From: Parapedobacter sp. SGR-10
Lineage (GTDB): Bacteria; Bacteroidota; Bacteroidia; Sphingobacteriales; Sphingobacteriaceae
Assembly (NCBI RefSeq): GCF_011030405.1
Contig: NZ_JAAJTJ010000017.1
Span: forward strand, 1 to 64,000
Reading direction: 5' to 3'
Length of the DNA stretch: 64,000 nucleotides
In this document: piece after piece, positions 35,545 to 44,135 of the stretch
Layout: each line of letters begins with the position of its first letter
Numbering within the stretch: the stretch's first letter is position 1
Translations under genes and position numbers: made by a program
Notes under the pieces: model-generated
What the model saw: only the letters and a program-made list of their open reading frames with translations
Told to the model about the DNA's origin: nothing
Database searches by the model: none

Positions 35545-36627
35545 ATGAATTTTAAACGGCTAAATTTTCTTCTTTTATTTATTTCGATCACCTTAGGCTC
35601 TTTTGCTCAAAGTGTAGGCTATCAAGCCCCAAAACTGAGCGATAGGGATTCTTGGTCAATGATCTTGTTGCCCGATCTGCAAAGTTATGTCAAGTATGAG
35701 CGTAATCATGGAATACTTGAACTGATGACAGGTTGGATAAGCGAACGGATCCACCCGCTAAATATCCGTATGGTGCTCGGTACCGGAGACTTAGTCGAAC
35801 ACAACAGCTGGCTTACACCCGATGGAAAAAGAGCAAATCAAGCCGGGATTCAGCAATGGAAGGCGGTTTCCCGTGCATTCGAGCGATTGGATGGGAAAGT
35901 CCCTTACATCAATGCAACCGGCAATCACGACTATGGTGTGAAGAGCATCGAAAATCGTAAAACGAACTATGATCTTTTCTTTCCGGTAGATAGAAATCCT
36001 TTAAGCCAACGTCTGCTGAAAGAAGCGGGAACAAATGACGATAATCTGCCCTCTCTAATCAATGCGGCTTATGAATTTCGTAGCCCTCACGATGAGCTAT
36101 TTTTGTTTCTGGTACTGGAATTTGCACCGAGAGATGAAACGATCGAATGGGCGAAAAACATCACAAACGATAAAAAATATAAAGATCATAGGGTAATTTT
36201 GCTGACACACTCTTATCTGAATGCAGAAAATGAACATATCGTAAAAGAAAACTATCCAATTGAAAATGGTAATTATGGAAGAGCTGTGTTTGAAAAGCTC
36301 GTAAAGCCATCTACAAACATAGAAATGGTTTTTTCGGGACATATCGGAAAACCCGATGACTTTAAAGGACATGTAGGTTATCGAACAGATGCAAATGCGG
36401 CAGGACGTACAGTTCATCAGATGATGTTCAATGCCCAAGCTTTAGGAGGAGGGTGGTATGGCAATGGGGGAGATGGTTGGGTGCGCTGGTTGGAGTTCAT
36501 GCCCGATAAGCAAACAATAAAAGTAAAAACCTTTTCTCCTTTTTTTGCTATTTCTCCTGTGACAGATCAGTTTGCTTGGGAAAGAACCGAATATAATGAG
36601 TTTGAATTTCAGTTAGACCGAAAATAA
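35545..36627 (+). CDS. secreted calcineurin-like metallophosphoesterase
   Basis: 360 aa with a signal peptide ending LGSFAQS. Metallophosphoesterase motifs are present: LLPDLQSYV, GTGDLVEHN, NATGNHDYG, LTHSYLN and FSGHIGKPDD, which supply the two-metal site. It should remove a phosphate mono- or diester group in the periplasm or at the surface. It is the only enzyme in the SusCD locus, so the imported ligand may carry phosphate. The 70-nt gap from the FISUMP gene contains the terminator. Confidence 0.88.
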   Translation: MNFKRLNFLLLFISITLGSFAQSVGYQAPKLSDRDSWSMILLPDLQSYVKYERNHGILELMTGWISERIHPLNIRMVLGTGDLVEHNSWLTPDGKRANQAGIQQWKAVSRAFERLDGKVPYINATGNHDYGVKSIENRKTNYDLFFPVDRNPLSQRLLKEAGTNDDNLPSLINAAYEFRSPHDELFLFLVLEFAPRDETIEWAKNITNDKKYKDHRVILLTHSYLNAENEHIVKENYPIENGNYGRAVFEKLVKPSTNIEMVFSGHIGKPDDFKGHVGYRTDANAAGRTVHQMMFNAQALGGGWYGNGGDGWVRWLEFMPDKQTIKVKTFSPFFAISPVTDQFAWERTEYNEFEFQLDRK

Positions 36628-36770
36628 TTATTAAAAATATGAGAGCATTATTGTTAGATCAGTTGACCTAAAGTAGAGAATATGGAATCAAATCTTACGC
36701 ACGCATGGATTCGGATATTGGGGATTCCGGCGATGTACTGATCTATGATATAGAACGTGATTGTTTGGCG

Positions 36771-37019
36771 CTAGCCATTTACACGATTGTATGCATCGAT
36801 AAAATCCTTACGCATCGTATTGAAATTTTGCAGAACCTGTTGGATAAATGTTTCATCCAACAGCTCAAAGACTCCATTTACGCCATTGAGGACGTCCATT
36901 TCAGAAATTTTGAACGACTGCTCCAAGGTTCCCTGTTCAAATTTGATGATGAACTTTTGATTCATGCCAAAAATGGAAATCTTGCAATCCGGGTGGGGGA
37001 GTTCTGCGAGTATTCTCAT
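36771..37019 (-). CDS. conserved small protein, 82 aa (Sphingobacteriales)
   Basis: Starts at the ATG at 37019 (MRILAELPHPDCKISIF); the longer open frame to 37079 only adds translated repeat DNA. The sequence (NQKFIIKFEQGTLEQSFKIS, EMDVLNGVNGVFELLDE, NTMRKDFIDAYNRV) matches my memory of a small, highly conserved protein of unknown function in Sphingobacteriales. No signal or membrane segment. A heptamer array begins 1 nt upstream of the start codon. Confidence 0.72.
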   Translation of the reverse strand: MRILAELPHPDCKISIFGMNQKFIIKFEQGTLEQSFKISEMDVLNGVNGVFELLDETFIQQVLQNFNTMRKDFIDAYNRVNG

Positions 37020-37075
37020 GAGGAGTAAAGATAAAGGATTAAGGACAAAAGACAAAGAATTAAAGAGCAAAGACA
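37020..37075. repeat. heptanucleotide array (AARGANN type)
   Basis: Eight 7-nt units in phase: GAGGAGT, AAAGATA, AAGGATT, AAGGACA, AAAGACA, AAGAATT, AAAGAGC, AAAGACA. Same unit type as the larger array at 55445. Lies between gdhA and the 82-aa gene and ends next to the latter's start codon. Confidence 0.7.
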
Positions 37076-37113
37076 ACATCTGTCCTTGCTCCTTGTTCTT
37101 TCATCTTTGCTCC

Positions 37114-38445
37114 CTAAAGAACACCCTGTGCCTTCATCGCATTAGCCACCTTGATGAAACCTCCGATATTGGCTCCTTTGAGGTAGTTGATATACCCGTT
37201 TTCCTCTTTACCGTATCTTACACAAGTTTTATGGATGTTTTCCATAATAGCTTTTAACCTTGTGTCGACCTTGGCCGATGGCCATTGCTGACGGATAGAG
37301 TTTTGTGACATTTCAAGACCAGATACAGCTACACCACCGGCATTGGCGGCTTTTCCTGGCGCAAAGTATACTTTGGCTTTATGGAATACTTTGATGGCCT
37401 CGGCCGTAGAAGGCATATTGGCACCTTCGGCAACACATTTACAACCATTCTTCACCAATTTCTTTGCATCGGCTTCGTCCAGCTCATTTTGGGTAGCACA
37501 TGGTAAAGCAATATCACATTTAAACTGCCAAGGTTTTTCACCTTCATGATACGTTGCAGATTTGAATTTTCGTGGATATTTGTACAGATCTCGTCCCAAA
37601 GTTTCGACGTAGGCAAGTTTTTCCAAACTAAAGCCTTCCTTGTCATATATTGTGCCTTGACTATTGGATAGAGTAATGACCTTTGCACCTAATGAAATGG
37701 CTTTTTCTGCGGCATAATAAGCCACATTGCCCGCGCCGGAAATGGTAATGACCTTACCTTCCAAAGATTCGTTGTTGAAGTCATAGATACATTCTACAAA
37801 ATACAATAAACCGTAGCCTGTTGCTTCAGGACGGATATAAGAACCTCCCCAATGCGCTCCTTTGCCTGTCAATACGCCGGTAAAGTTATTTTGAATACGC
37901 TTATATTGACCAAATAAATAGCCGATTTCACGGGTACCTACACCGATATCTCCGGCCGGAACATCAGTTTCTGCTCCGATATGGCGATACAGTTCTGTCA
38001 TGAAAGATTGACAAAAACGCATGATCTCATTATCTGACTTTCCTTTGGGATCAAAATCAGATCCGCCTTTTCCACCACCGATGGGCAGACTGGTCAAGGA
38101 ATTCTTGAACACCTGTTCGAACGCCAAAAACTTGAGGATGCTTAAGTTCACGTCGGGAGCAAATCTTAATCCTCCTTTATAAGGTCCGATGGCACTGTTC
38201 ATTTGTACCCTGTATCCTCTGTTGACCTGTATCTCATTCTTGTCATCCAGCCAGGCTACACGAAAAGAAATTACTCTTTCGGGTTCGGCTATACGCTCCA
38301 AGATCTTCAAAGATTCAAATTCAGGGTGATAATCATTGATATAAGGTATGATATCTTCAGCGACTTCGGTTACTGCTTGTAGAAATTCGGGCTCGTGTGG
38401 GTTGTGAAGCTCCACATTTTTGATGAAACTTTTAAGAGATAGCAT
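37114..38445 (-). CDS. gdhA: glutamate dehydrogenase (NADP type)
   Basis: 443 aa. Reversible amination of 2-oxoglutarate to L-glutamate. Motifs: GGLRFAPDVNLSILKFLAFEQ, SLPIGGGKGGSDFDPKGKS (catalytic Lys region), DVPAGDIGVGTREIG, GKGAHWGGSYIRPEATGYG and the Rossmann loop SGAGNVAYYAAEKA. Length and the GGG-KGG-DFDPK motif fit the hexameric NADP-dependent class I enzyme. Stands alone on its strand. Confidence 0.97.
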   Translation of the reverse strand: MLSLKSFIKNVELHNPHEPEFLQAVTEVAEDIIPYINDYHPEFESLKILERIAEPERVISFRVAWLDDKNEIQVNRGYRVQMNSAIGPYKGGLRFAPDVNLSILKFLAFEQVFKNSLTSLPIGGGKGGSDFDPKGKSDNEIMRFCQSFMTELYRHIGAETDVPAGDIGVGTREIGYLFGQYKRIQNNFTGVLTGKGAHWGGSYIRPEATGYGLLYFVECIYDFNNESLEGKVITISGAGNVAYYAAEKAISLGAKVITLSNSQGTIYDKEGFSLEKLAYVETLGRDLYKYPRKFKSATYHEGEKPWQFKCDIALPCATQNELDEADAKKLVKNGCKCVAEGANMPSTAEAIKVFHKAKVYFAPGKAANAGGVAVSGLEMSQNSIRQQWPSAKVDTRLKAIMENIHKTCVRYGKEENGYINYLKGANIGGFIKVANAMKAQGVL

Positions 38446-38671
38446 TATTTTTTATAAAATTTAATAACAAAAGGTGTGCGAATGTACGAAAAATATATTA
38501 AAAATGCTAATCGAATTAAATAATTGTAATCTATGTATTCTTTTAGCGTAAGGAAAATGAAAAAAATCATATATTGCGGGAATAGTGAGTGTCACTATTC
38601 TATATAAAATCTATTTATTTACTCGTATTTAAAATATTTGACTAAAGCTACTTTTATTTTAGGATAAGTCT

Positions 38672-38679
38672 TATCTTTG
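38672..38679 (+). promoter_or_regulatory. candidate -7 box TATCTTTG
   Basis: Exact TAnnTTTG match ending 10 nt before the ATG at 38689. The -33 element is weak. The resulting mRNA would have almost no leader. Confidence 0.4.
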
Positions 38680-38688
38680 GTTCTATCC

Positions 38689-39486
38689 ATGCTGTTTTTA
38701 GGTTTTATATTCGCTTTCTTTATTGGAATCACACTCGGTTTGGCCGGTAGCGGGGGATCGATATTGACCGTACCTGTACTGGTATATATATATGGTGTAG
38801 ATCCCAATCTGGCCACCACCTATTCCCTGTTTGCTATAGCTGTATCTTCATTTGTCGGTTCTATCCGAAATTTGATACTGAAGCATGTCGATCTGACCAA
38901 GTTATTTGATTTTGGTTTTCCTTCTATCGTTATGGTTTTTGTGACCAGACAGTTTATATTACCTTTAATCCCTAAGGAATTTTACATTGGTTCATGGGTC
39001 ATCCATCAGAATGTTGTTTTGATGGTGCTTTTTGGGTTTGTTATGTTGTTTTCGGCTTGGCGTATGATTATGGGGGAGGTAAAAGCAGAGGGGGTAGGTG
39101 AAAGAAAAGTCTCCCGGTTTATGATGGTGATGCAGGGGACATTGCTTGGGCTGATTACGGGGGTAGTTGGGGCAGGAGGAGGTTTTCTAATCATTCCGGC
39201 TTTTGTAAGCTATTACCGTATGCCTATGATTTATGCGGTTTCTACCTCTTTGGCGATTATTGCGCTCAATTCTCTGTTTGGTTTGGCTGGTGATATCGAA
39301 AAAATTCCGCTGTTTGATTGGGATATACTGACTCCTTATACTTTGTTACTGATTGCGGGGATGTTTTTGGGCTTTTACTTGTCTCGCTTCATCAACAATG
39401 AAGAACTAAAGAAAGGTTTGGGATACCTCATTCTAGTCATTGGTATATTTGTGATCATTAAGGAGATCTTAAGCTTTTGGGGCTGA
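38689..39486 (+). CDS. TauE/SafE family sulfite exporter-like permease
   Basis: 265 aa from the ATG at 38689 (MLFLGFIFAFFIGI). About 8 membrane segments with the family repeat GLAGSGGSILTVPVLVYIYG near the start and GVVGAGGGFLIIPAFVSYY in the second half, which are the two inverted halves. Exports small organosulfur or other anions across the inner membrane; the substrate is unknown. No nearby sulfur gene. Confidence 0.88.
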   Translation: MLFLGFIFAFFIGITLGLAGSGGSILTVPVLVYIYGVDPNLATTYSLFAIAVSSFVGSIRNLILKHVDLTKLFDFGFPSIVMVFVTRQFILPLIPKEFYIGSWVIHQNVVLMVLFGFVMLFSAWRMIMGEVKAEGVGERKVSRFMMVMQGTLLGLITGVVGAGGGFLIIPAFVSYYRMPMIYAVSTSLAIIALNSLFGLAGDIEKIPLFDWDILTPYTLLLIAGMFLGFYLSRFINNEELKKGLGYLILVIGIFVIIKEILSFWG

Positions 39487-39507
39487 TATATATAGTACAA
39501 TGTACTC

Positions 39508-40398
39508 TTAACTGTTTGCGATGATAGGGTCAAATGGCTCTATATGTACGAATACATTGGAGATATCGGGTATTTTGGCCATCAGGTAATCTTTTAGGGC
39601 ATGCGCAATATCGTGTCCGTCTTTTACACTCAGGTCGGCATGGACCACGGCATGGATATCTACGATAAAAGACATGCCAATCTTTCGAACAAAACATTTT
39701 TCAGTATCCAGTACGCCATTGACTTCCAGTGACTTGACTTTGATCTTGTCTACCAGGTCCTCATATAAATTTTCATCCATGATTTCTCCTAAGGCCGGTC
39801 TGAAAATGCGGTAACAATTGTAGAGTATGATACCCGAAGCTATCAGCGCAGCCCAGTCATCAGCATATTCATAGCCTTTGCCAAACCACAGTGCCATAGA
39901 TATCCCGATGAATGCAGCTATCGAAGTGATCGCGTCGCTTCGATGATGCCAGGCTTCGGCTTTGAGCGAACTGCTGTTCAGTGCTTTGCTTTTGCGGATG
40001 ACAAATTGGTAGGAAAGTTCTTTCCATAGGATGATGATACCCAATACGATGAGTGTCCAGGCTTTGGGCGGTTCATGCGGAGTTTGCAGATTGATGATGC
40101 TCTGATACGCAATGACGGTTGCTGATATGACCAAAAATATGACTACGATAAATGTAATCAAGGGCTCTATGCGCCCGTGTCCGTAAGGATGCGTGTTGTC
40201 GGCAGGACGTTTGGAATATTTGATGCCTAACAACACAAGGATCGAAGCAAAGATATCCGTGGTGGATTCTATCGCATCGGCTATCAAAGCAAAGGAATTT
40301 CCGAAAAAACCTGCCAACCATTTGGCGATAGCCAAAACCATATTGCCCAATATGCTAAAATATGCTGTTCGGATAGCTTTATCTCCGTTGGTTGCCAT
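39508..40398 (-). CDS. cation diffusion facilitator (CDF) transporter
   Basis: 296 aa, about six membrane segments. TM2 has DAIESTTD, TM5 has HHRSDA (the Asp/His metal-binding site), plus the loop HPYGHGRIE and a cytoplasmic C-terminal domain (VDIHAVVHADLSVKDGHDIAH). It exports Zn2+, Co2+, Fe2+ or Cd2+ in exchange for protons. Divergent from a P-type ATPase gene; together they look like a metal-efflux locus with a shared promoter region. Confidence 0.93.
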   Translation of the reverse strand: MATNGDKAIRTAYFSILGNMVLAIAKWLAGFFGNSFALIADAIESTTDIFASILVLLGIKYSKRPADNTHPYGHGRIEPLITFIVVIFLVISATVIAYQSIINLQTPHEPPKAWTLIVLGIIILWKELSYQFVIRKSKALNSSSLKAEAWHHRSDAITSIAAFIGISMALWFGKGYEYADDWAALIASGIILYNCYRIFRPALGEIMDENLYEDLVDKIKVKSLEVNGVLDTEKCFVRKIGMSFIVDIHAVVHADLSVKDGHDIAHALKDYLMAKIPDISNVFVHIEPFDPIIANS

Positions 40399-40482
40399 TG
40401 CTCCAATTTTTCCGCAAAATAAGCAATTATTTTTTTTGTCTTGTCATTTGGGTATAATGATTGTATGGGAGCCGTAAATGAT

Positions 40483-40497
40483 CATCCCTGTGGGATG
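40483..40497. promoter_or_regulatory. 15-nt dyad between divergent metal-exporter genes
   Basis: CATCCC-TGT-GGGATG, perfect in both arms, 57 nt upstream of the P-type ATPase ATG and 85 nt upstream of the CDF gene. It could be an operator for a metal sensor or an RNA hairpin. No regulator gene is adjacent. Confidence 0.4.
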
Positions 40498-40553
40498 CTT
40501 TATGATGCAAATATTTTGCTAAATTTACCTTTTTAGAGAAATACGCATATATC

Positions 40554-42569
40554 ATGGAGCATATACACGATTATCAAAATGGAGTCTGTACGATTTGTAG
40601 CCAGGTAGAAAAAGTCTATAAAAAATCGGAATCGATGCAGTCGTCCGTCACCCAGGACAAACATGTGCATGAGCACAGCCATGAAGGGCACGGCCATACC
40701 CAGAGTGGTTCGATTTCAATTGCTCGTTTATTTGCCCCATCCGTGATCAGTATAGGTGGTCTGTTGCTGGCACTTGCCTTGGATCATTTCATTGCTCCGG
40801 ACTGGTTCAAGGGTTGGCTTAGGTTGGCCGTATATCTGGTGGCTTATATTCCGGTAGGTGCTCCCGTGATTCGGGATGCTTTGACTGCTATAGGAAGAGG
40901 TAATTTTTTCTCTGAATTTTTTTTGATGAGCATCGCCACTTTGGGGGCCTTTGCTCTTGGCGAGTATCCCGAAGCGGTGGCTGTCATGCTGTTTTATTCC
41001 ATCGGCGAGGGATGTCAGACATTGGCTGTTTCCAAGGCAAAGGCCAATATTAAGGCATTACTGGACCAACGTCCTGATCAAGCGACCGTAGTGCGCGAGG
41101 GGCAGGCGCAACGAGTTGATGCCAAGGCTGTACGTATAGGTGATATCATCGAGCTCAAGCCAGGAGAGAAATTAGCTTTGGACGGTGTATTGCACAATGA
41201 TCATGCTTCTTTTGATACTGCGGCTTTGACTGGAGAGAGCAAACCGGACAGCAAGAATAGAGGAGATACCGTGCTTGCCGGTATGATCAATCTGCATACA
41301 CTTTCCCAGGTCGAGGTCACGACAGCTTATGCAGATAGCAAACTCAGTAAGATATTGGAACTGGTGCAACATGCTACCACACAAAAAGCACCGACCGAGC
41401 TATTCATTTCTAAATTTGCAAAAGTCTATACACCTATCGTTGTTTTTCTGGCCATCGGGATCACGTTTATACCTTATTTGTTTGTAGACAACTACCTCTT
41501 TTCCGAATGGCTGTATAGGGCCTTGGTGTTTTTGGTGATCTCCTGTCCCTGTGCACTGGTCATCTCTATTCCTTTAGGATATTTTGGGGGAATCGGAGCA
41601 GCGAGCAAGCAGGGAGTACTTGTAAAGGGCGGTAATTTTTTGGATACGCTGGCCGCAGTCCGACATGTGGTCATGGACAAGACCGGAACCTTGACAGAAG
41701 GTGTTTTCAAGGTACAGGAAATCCTCTTCAAAGACGGTGTAGACCAAACGAAAATGATGGGCTATGTCGGTCTTATCGAAAGCAAAAGTTCGCACCCTAT
41801 CGCTATGGCCATCAGAGACTATTTGGGAGAGATGGATCAGACTGCTGTACTATCAGACATGGAGGAGATTGCAGGCCTGGGGATGAAAGCACTGGTGGAC
41901 GGAAAAGAACTGCTCGTGGGAAACTTTAAATTGTTGGATAGATTTAAGATTGCCTACGATGTGGATCTTTCTTCGCTCGTCTTTACGACGGTAGCTGTGG
42001 CTTATGATGGTCGGTTTGTAGGCTATATGACGATTGCGGATCGTATAAAAGAGGGTGCCAAAACGGCTATAGCCAATCTGCATAGACTGCACATCGGCAC
42101 CACCATGCTGAGTGGCGATAAAAGTACGGTGGTTCAGCATGTCGCCGAAGAATTGCAGATCGGACAGGCTTATGGAGACTTACTGCCCGAGGACAAAGTC
42201 TTAAAGATGAAAGAGGTAAATATCGATACCGGAAGTGTCGCTTTTGTGGGCGATGGTGTCAATGATGCGCCGGTCATGGCTTTGAGTGATGTAGGTATCG
42301 CTATGGGAGGGTTGGGATCCGATGTGACTATAGAGGCGGCCGATGTAGTCATACAGGATGATAAACCGGGCAAAATACTGACAGCAATAGAGATCGGTAA
42401 AAAAACAAAGCGAGTTGTCTGGCAGAACATTGGTTTTGCCTTTGGTGTCAAAGCGATTGTCCTTATTCTCGGAGCCGGCGGTCTAGCCACGATGTGGGAG
42501 GCCGTATTTGCGGATGTAGGCGTTGCCTTGCTAGCTATCCTGAATGCTGTACGGATAGAGCGTGGATAG
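40554..42569 (+). CDS. heavy-metal P1B-type ATPase (Zn/Cd/Pb type)
   Basis: 671 aa. The N terminus has CTICSQV and a His-rich tail (HVHEHSHEGHGHTQ) in place of a full HMA domain. Catalytic core: the transmembrane motif SCPCALV (Cys331-Pro-Cys333), phosphorylated Asp375 in DKTGTLTEG, LTGESKP, SSHPIAMAI, and GDGVNDAPVMALSDVG. The sequence pattern (CPC, ISIPLGYFGGIG) fits the Zn/Cd/Pb branch. Pumps metal out of the cytoplasm using ATP. Divergent from the CDF exporter. Confidence 0.94.
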   Translation: MEHIHDYQNGVCTICSQVEKVYKKSESMQSSVTQDKHVHEHSHEGHGHTQSGSISIARLFAPSVISIGGLLLALALDHFIAPDWFKGWLRLAVYLVAYIPVGAPVIRDALTAIGRGNFFSEFFLMSIATLGAFALGEYPEAVAVMLFYSIGEGCQTLAVSKAKANIKALLDQRPDQATVVREGQAQRVDAKAVRIGDIIELKPGEKLALDGVLHNDHASFDTAALTGESKPDSKNRGDTVLAGMINLHTLSQVEVTTAYADSKLSKILELVQHATTQKAPTELFISKFAKVYTPIVVFLAIGITFIPYLFVDNYLFSEWLYRALVFLVISCPCALVISIPLGYFGGIGAASKQGVLVKGGNFLDTLAAVRHVVMDKTGTLTEGVFKVQEILFKDGVDQTKMMGYVGLIESKSSHPIAMAIRDYLGEMDQTAVLSDMEEIAGLGMKALVDGKELLVGNFKLLDRFKIAYDVDLSSLVFTTVAVAYDGRFVGYMTIADRIKEGAKTAIANLHRLHIGTTMLSGDKSTVVQHVAEELQIGQAYGDLLPEDKVLKMKEVNIDTGSVAFVGDGVNDAPVMALSDVGIAMGGLGSDVTIEAADVVIQDDKPGKILTAIEIGKKTKRVVWQNIGFAFGVKAIVLILGAGGLATMWEAVFADVGVALLAILNAVRIERG

Positions 42570-42575
42570 GAGAAG

Positions 42576-42598
42576 GGCACACACCACAGGCGTGTGCC
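42576..42598 (+). terminator. hairpin after the P-type ATPase
   Basis: GGCACAC (42576-42582) pairs with GTGTGCC (42592-42598); no T-run follows. Possibly an end-of-transcript structure. Confidence 0.4.
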
Positions 42599-42637
42599 AG
42601 AATCAAGAGCCAGGGATAGAAGAAGTAAACCTTAGGG

Positions 42638-42668
42638 TTGTTTTAGCAAACAAATTTATCTAAGTTTG
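42638..42668 (+). promoter_or_regulatory. promoter of the PAP2 gene
   Basis: TTG at 42638-42640 and TAAGTTTG at 42661-42668 with exactly 20 nt between them, an ideal Bacteroidota promoter, 19 nt before the ATG. Confidence 0.65.
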
Positions 42669-42687
42669 GGCAACAAAAAGAACACGT

Positions 42688-43356
42688 ATGAGTACGCCAT
42701 CAATGACGTTCAGACAATTACTTTGGAATTTTCGGTTTATATTAATTGCTTTGTTGCTCATCGAGCTTACCTGTGGTTATGTCAGTATCCAATATACGCA
42801 GGTCGAACAGTTTCGGGAGGTCAATGCGCTGCATCATGAATGGGCGGACTGGTTCTTTAGGGTATATACGAACATAGGGGATGGTCTGTTTGTGATAGCA
42901 GTAGCTTTAGCCTTGGTATTTGTACGGTACAAGTATGCTATTTTGACTATTGTCAGCTTTTTGCTGTCGGGTCTGGTAGCACAGGTCATTAAGAGAGCTG
43001 TCAAGATGCCACGCCCCGGTGCAATATTCAAAGATGATCCTTCCTGGTACACCTTGCCCGATTACCATATACACGGCAATTACAGCTTTCCTTCGGGACA
43101 TACGACGAGTATCTTCGCATTGATGATTGTCTTATATTACGTGTTTCCGACACAACGGAAGAGCCCGCTATTATTTATCTTAGCTTGTCTGGCCGGTTAT
43201 TCCCGCGTATATCTTTCCCAACATTGGCCCGGAGATGTGTATATAGGGGCATTGGTCGGCACGGTTGTCACCATTCTCCTCATCTATATCTTTGAGCATT
43301 CGGTCTGGTATCACAAAAACTGGGCGAACCAAAGCCTCCGCACAAAGACTTTTTAA
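42688..43356 (+). CDS. PAP2 superfamily lipid phosphatase
   Basis: 222 aa, about 6 membrane segments. The three active-site motifs are intact: KRAVKMPRPG, YSFPSGHTTS and SRVYLSQHWPGDV. Dephosphorylates a lipid phosphate such as undecaprenyl diphosphate or phosphatidic acid, or removes a lipid A phosphate, at the outer face of the inner membrane. Its own promoter lies just upstream. Convergent with the toxin-antitoxin pair. Confidence 0.92.
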   Translation: MSTPSMTFRQLLWNFRFILIALLLIELTCGYVSIQYTQVEQFREVNALHHEWADWFFRVYTNIGDGLFVIAVALALVFVRYKYAILTIVSFLLSGLVAQVIKRAVKMPRPGAIFKDDPSWYTLPDYHIHGNYSFPSGHTTSIFALMIVLYYVFPTQRKSPLLFILACLAGYSRVYLSQHWPGDVYIGALVGTVVTILLIYIFEHSVWYHKNWANQSLRTKTF

Positions 43357-43377
43357 GTAAACCTTTATACTGTAGTT

Positions 43378-43692
43378 TTATTGTTCTACATTAAGGTTCA
43401 TATTGGACAGTTCAACCTGTAACTTCACTTTTGCTTTTAGTGCATTGAATACTCTCAATAATGTATCCAATGTAACGTTGCCTGCATTGTTTTCGAGTCG
43501 TGAAATTTGTGCCTTCTGAACACCGATAAGTTTACCCAGTTCTTCTTGTGTCAGATTTCGTTCTTGCCTTGTATGTCTTATAGCCTTACCGATCAGGTCC
43601 ATTTGAAGCTCATACTCAAAACGATCCCGTCCGGGAGTCCCTATTTTTCCAAGAAGTTCATCTTGTATTTCATCTAATGTATATGTTTTCAT
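43378..43692 (-). CDS. XRE-family antitoxin (HigA-like)
   Basis: 104 aa. Central helix-turn-helix (IRHTRQERNLTQEELGKLIG, VQKAQISRLENNAGNVTLDTLLRV) with the pattern of HigA/XRE antitoxins. Overlaps the toxin gene by 4 nt (43689-43692), and lies after it in the operon, the HigBA order. Binds and neutralises the toxin and represses its own promoter. Confidence 0.9.
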   Translation of the reverse strand: MKTYTLDEIQDELLGKIGTPGRDRFEYELQMDLIGKAIRHTRQERNLTQEELGKLIGVQKAQISRLENNAGNVTLDTLLRVFNALKAKVKLQVELSNMNLNVEQ

Positions 43693-44042
43693 TTTTTCTT
43701 ATTCTTTAATGTGTCATCAAAGTATTTTTTCTTTGCCTGGATCGCTTTTTGGATTTCCTGCTCGGGAACTCTGCTTCGCTTTTTTATAAACCCATGGGTA
43801 GAAATTACCAATGTTTTGGTAGAGGAAGTTTTGTCCCAAAATGCAAGAAGCCGATATTGTAGACCCCGATATAGAGTTCTAAATTCCCATATATCGTTGG
43901 TCAGTTTTTTAAAAAGTTCCGGATCATTTTCAATTTGAGCTTTACGAATGTTATAAATTATTTTTTCGTAATGTTTTGGATCCAAACTTTTTAAAAATAA
44001 TCGAACTTCTTCCAGTAGAATGACTTCAAAGCGCTTATTCAT
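43689..44042 (-). CDS. RelE/HigB-family toxin (Gp49-like)
   Basis: 117 aa. VRLFLKSLDPKHYEKIIYNI and the central IWEFRTLYRGLQYRLLAFWD with the end HGFIKKRSRVPEQEI are typical of phage-derived Gp49-like/HigB toxins, ribosome-dependent mRNA endonucleases. The terminal Lys-rich tail (FDDTLKNKKK) is usual. Toxin comes first, antitoxin second. It sits between PAP2 and kdsA and may be mobile. Confidence 0.9.
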   Translation of the reverse strand: MNKRFEVILLEEVRLFLKSLDPKHYEKIIYNIRKAQIENDPELFKKLTNDIWEFRTLYRGLQYRLLAFWDKTSSTKTLVISTHGFIKKRSRVPEQEIQKAIQAKKKYFDDTLKNKKK

Positions 44043-44135
44043 TTCGATCTCTTAGCCTCAAAACAAATATACAACAAAAGTTTCGTTAAAAAGAAACTCT
44101 TACTAAAGGAATAAGAATGTTTTTACAATCAGAAG

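Noticed and set aside
36705-37028. 107-aa plus-strand frame opposite the 82-aa gene
   Set aside because: Antisense of the small conserved gene, which has the recognisable sequence.
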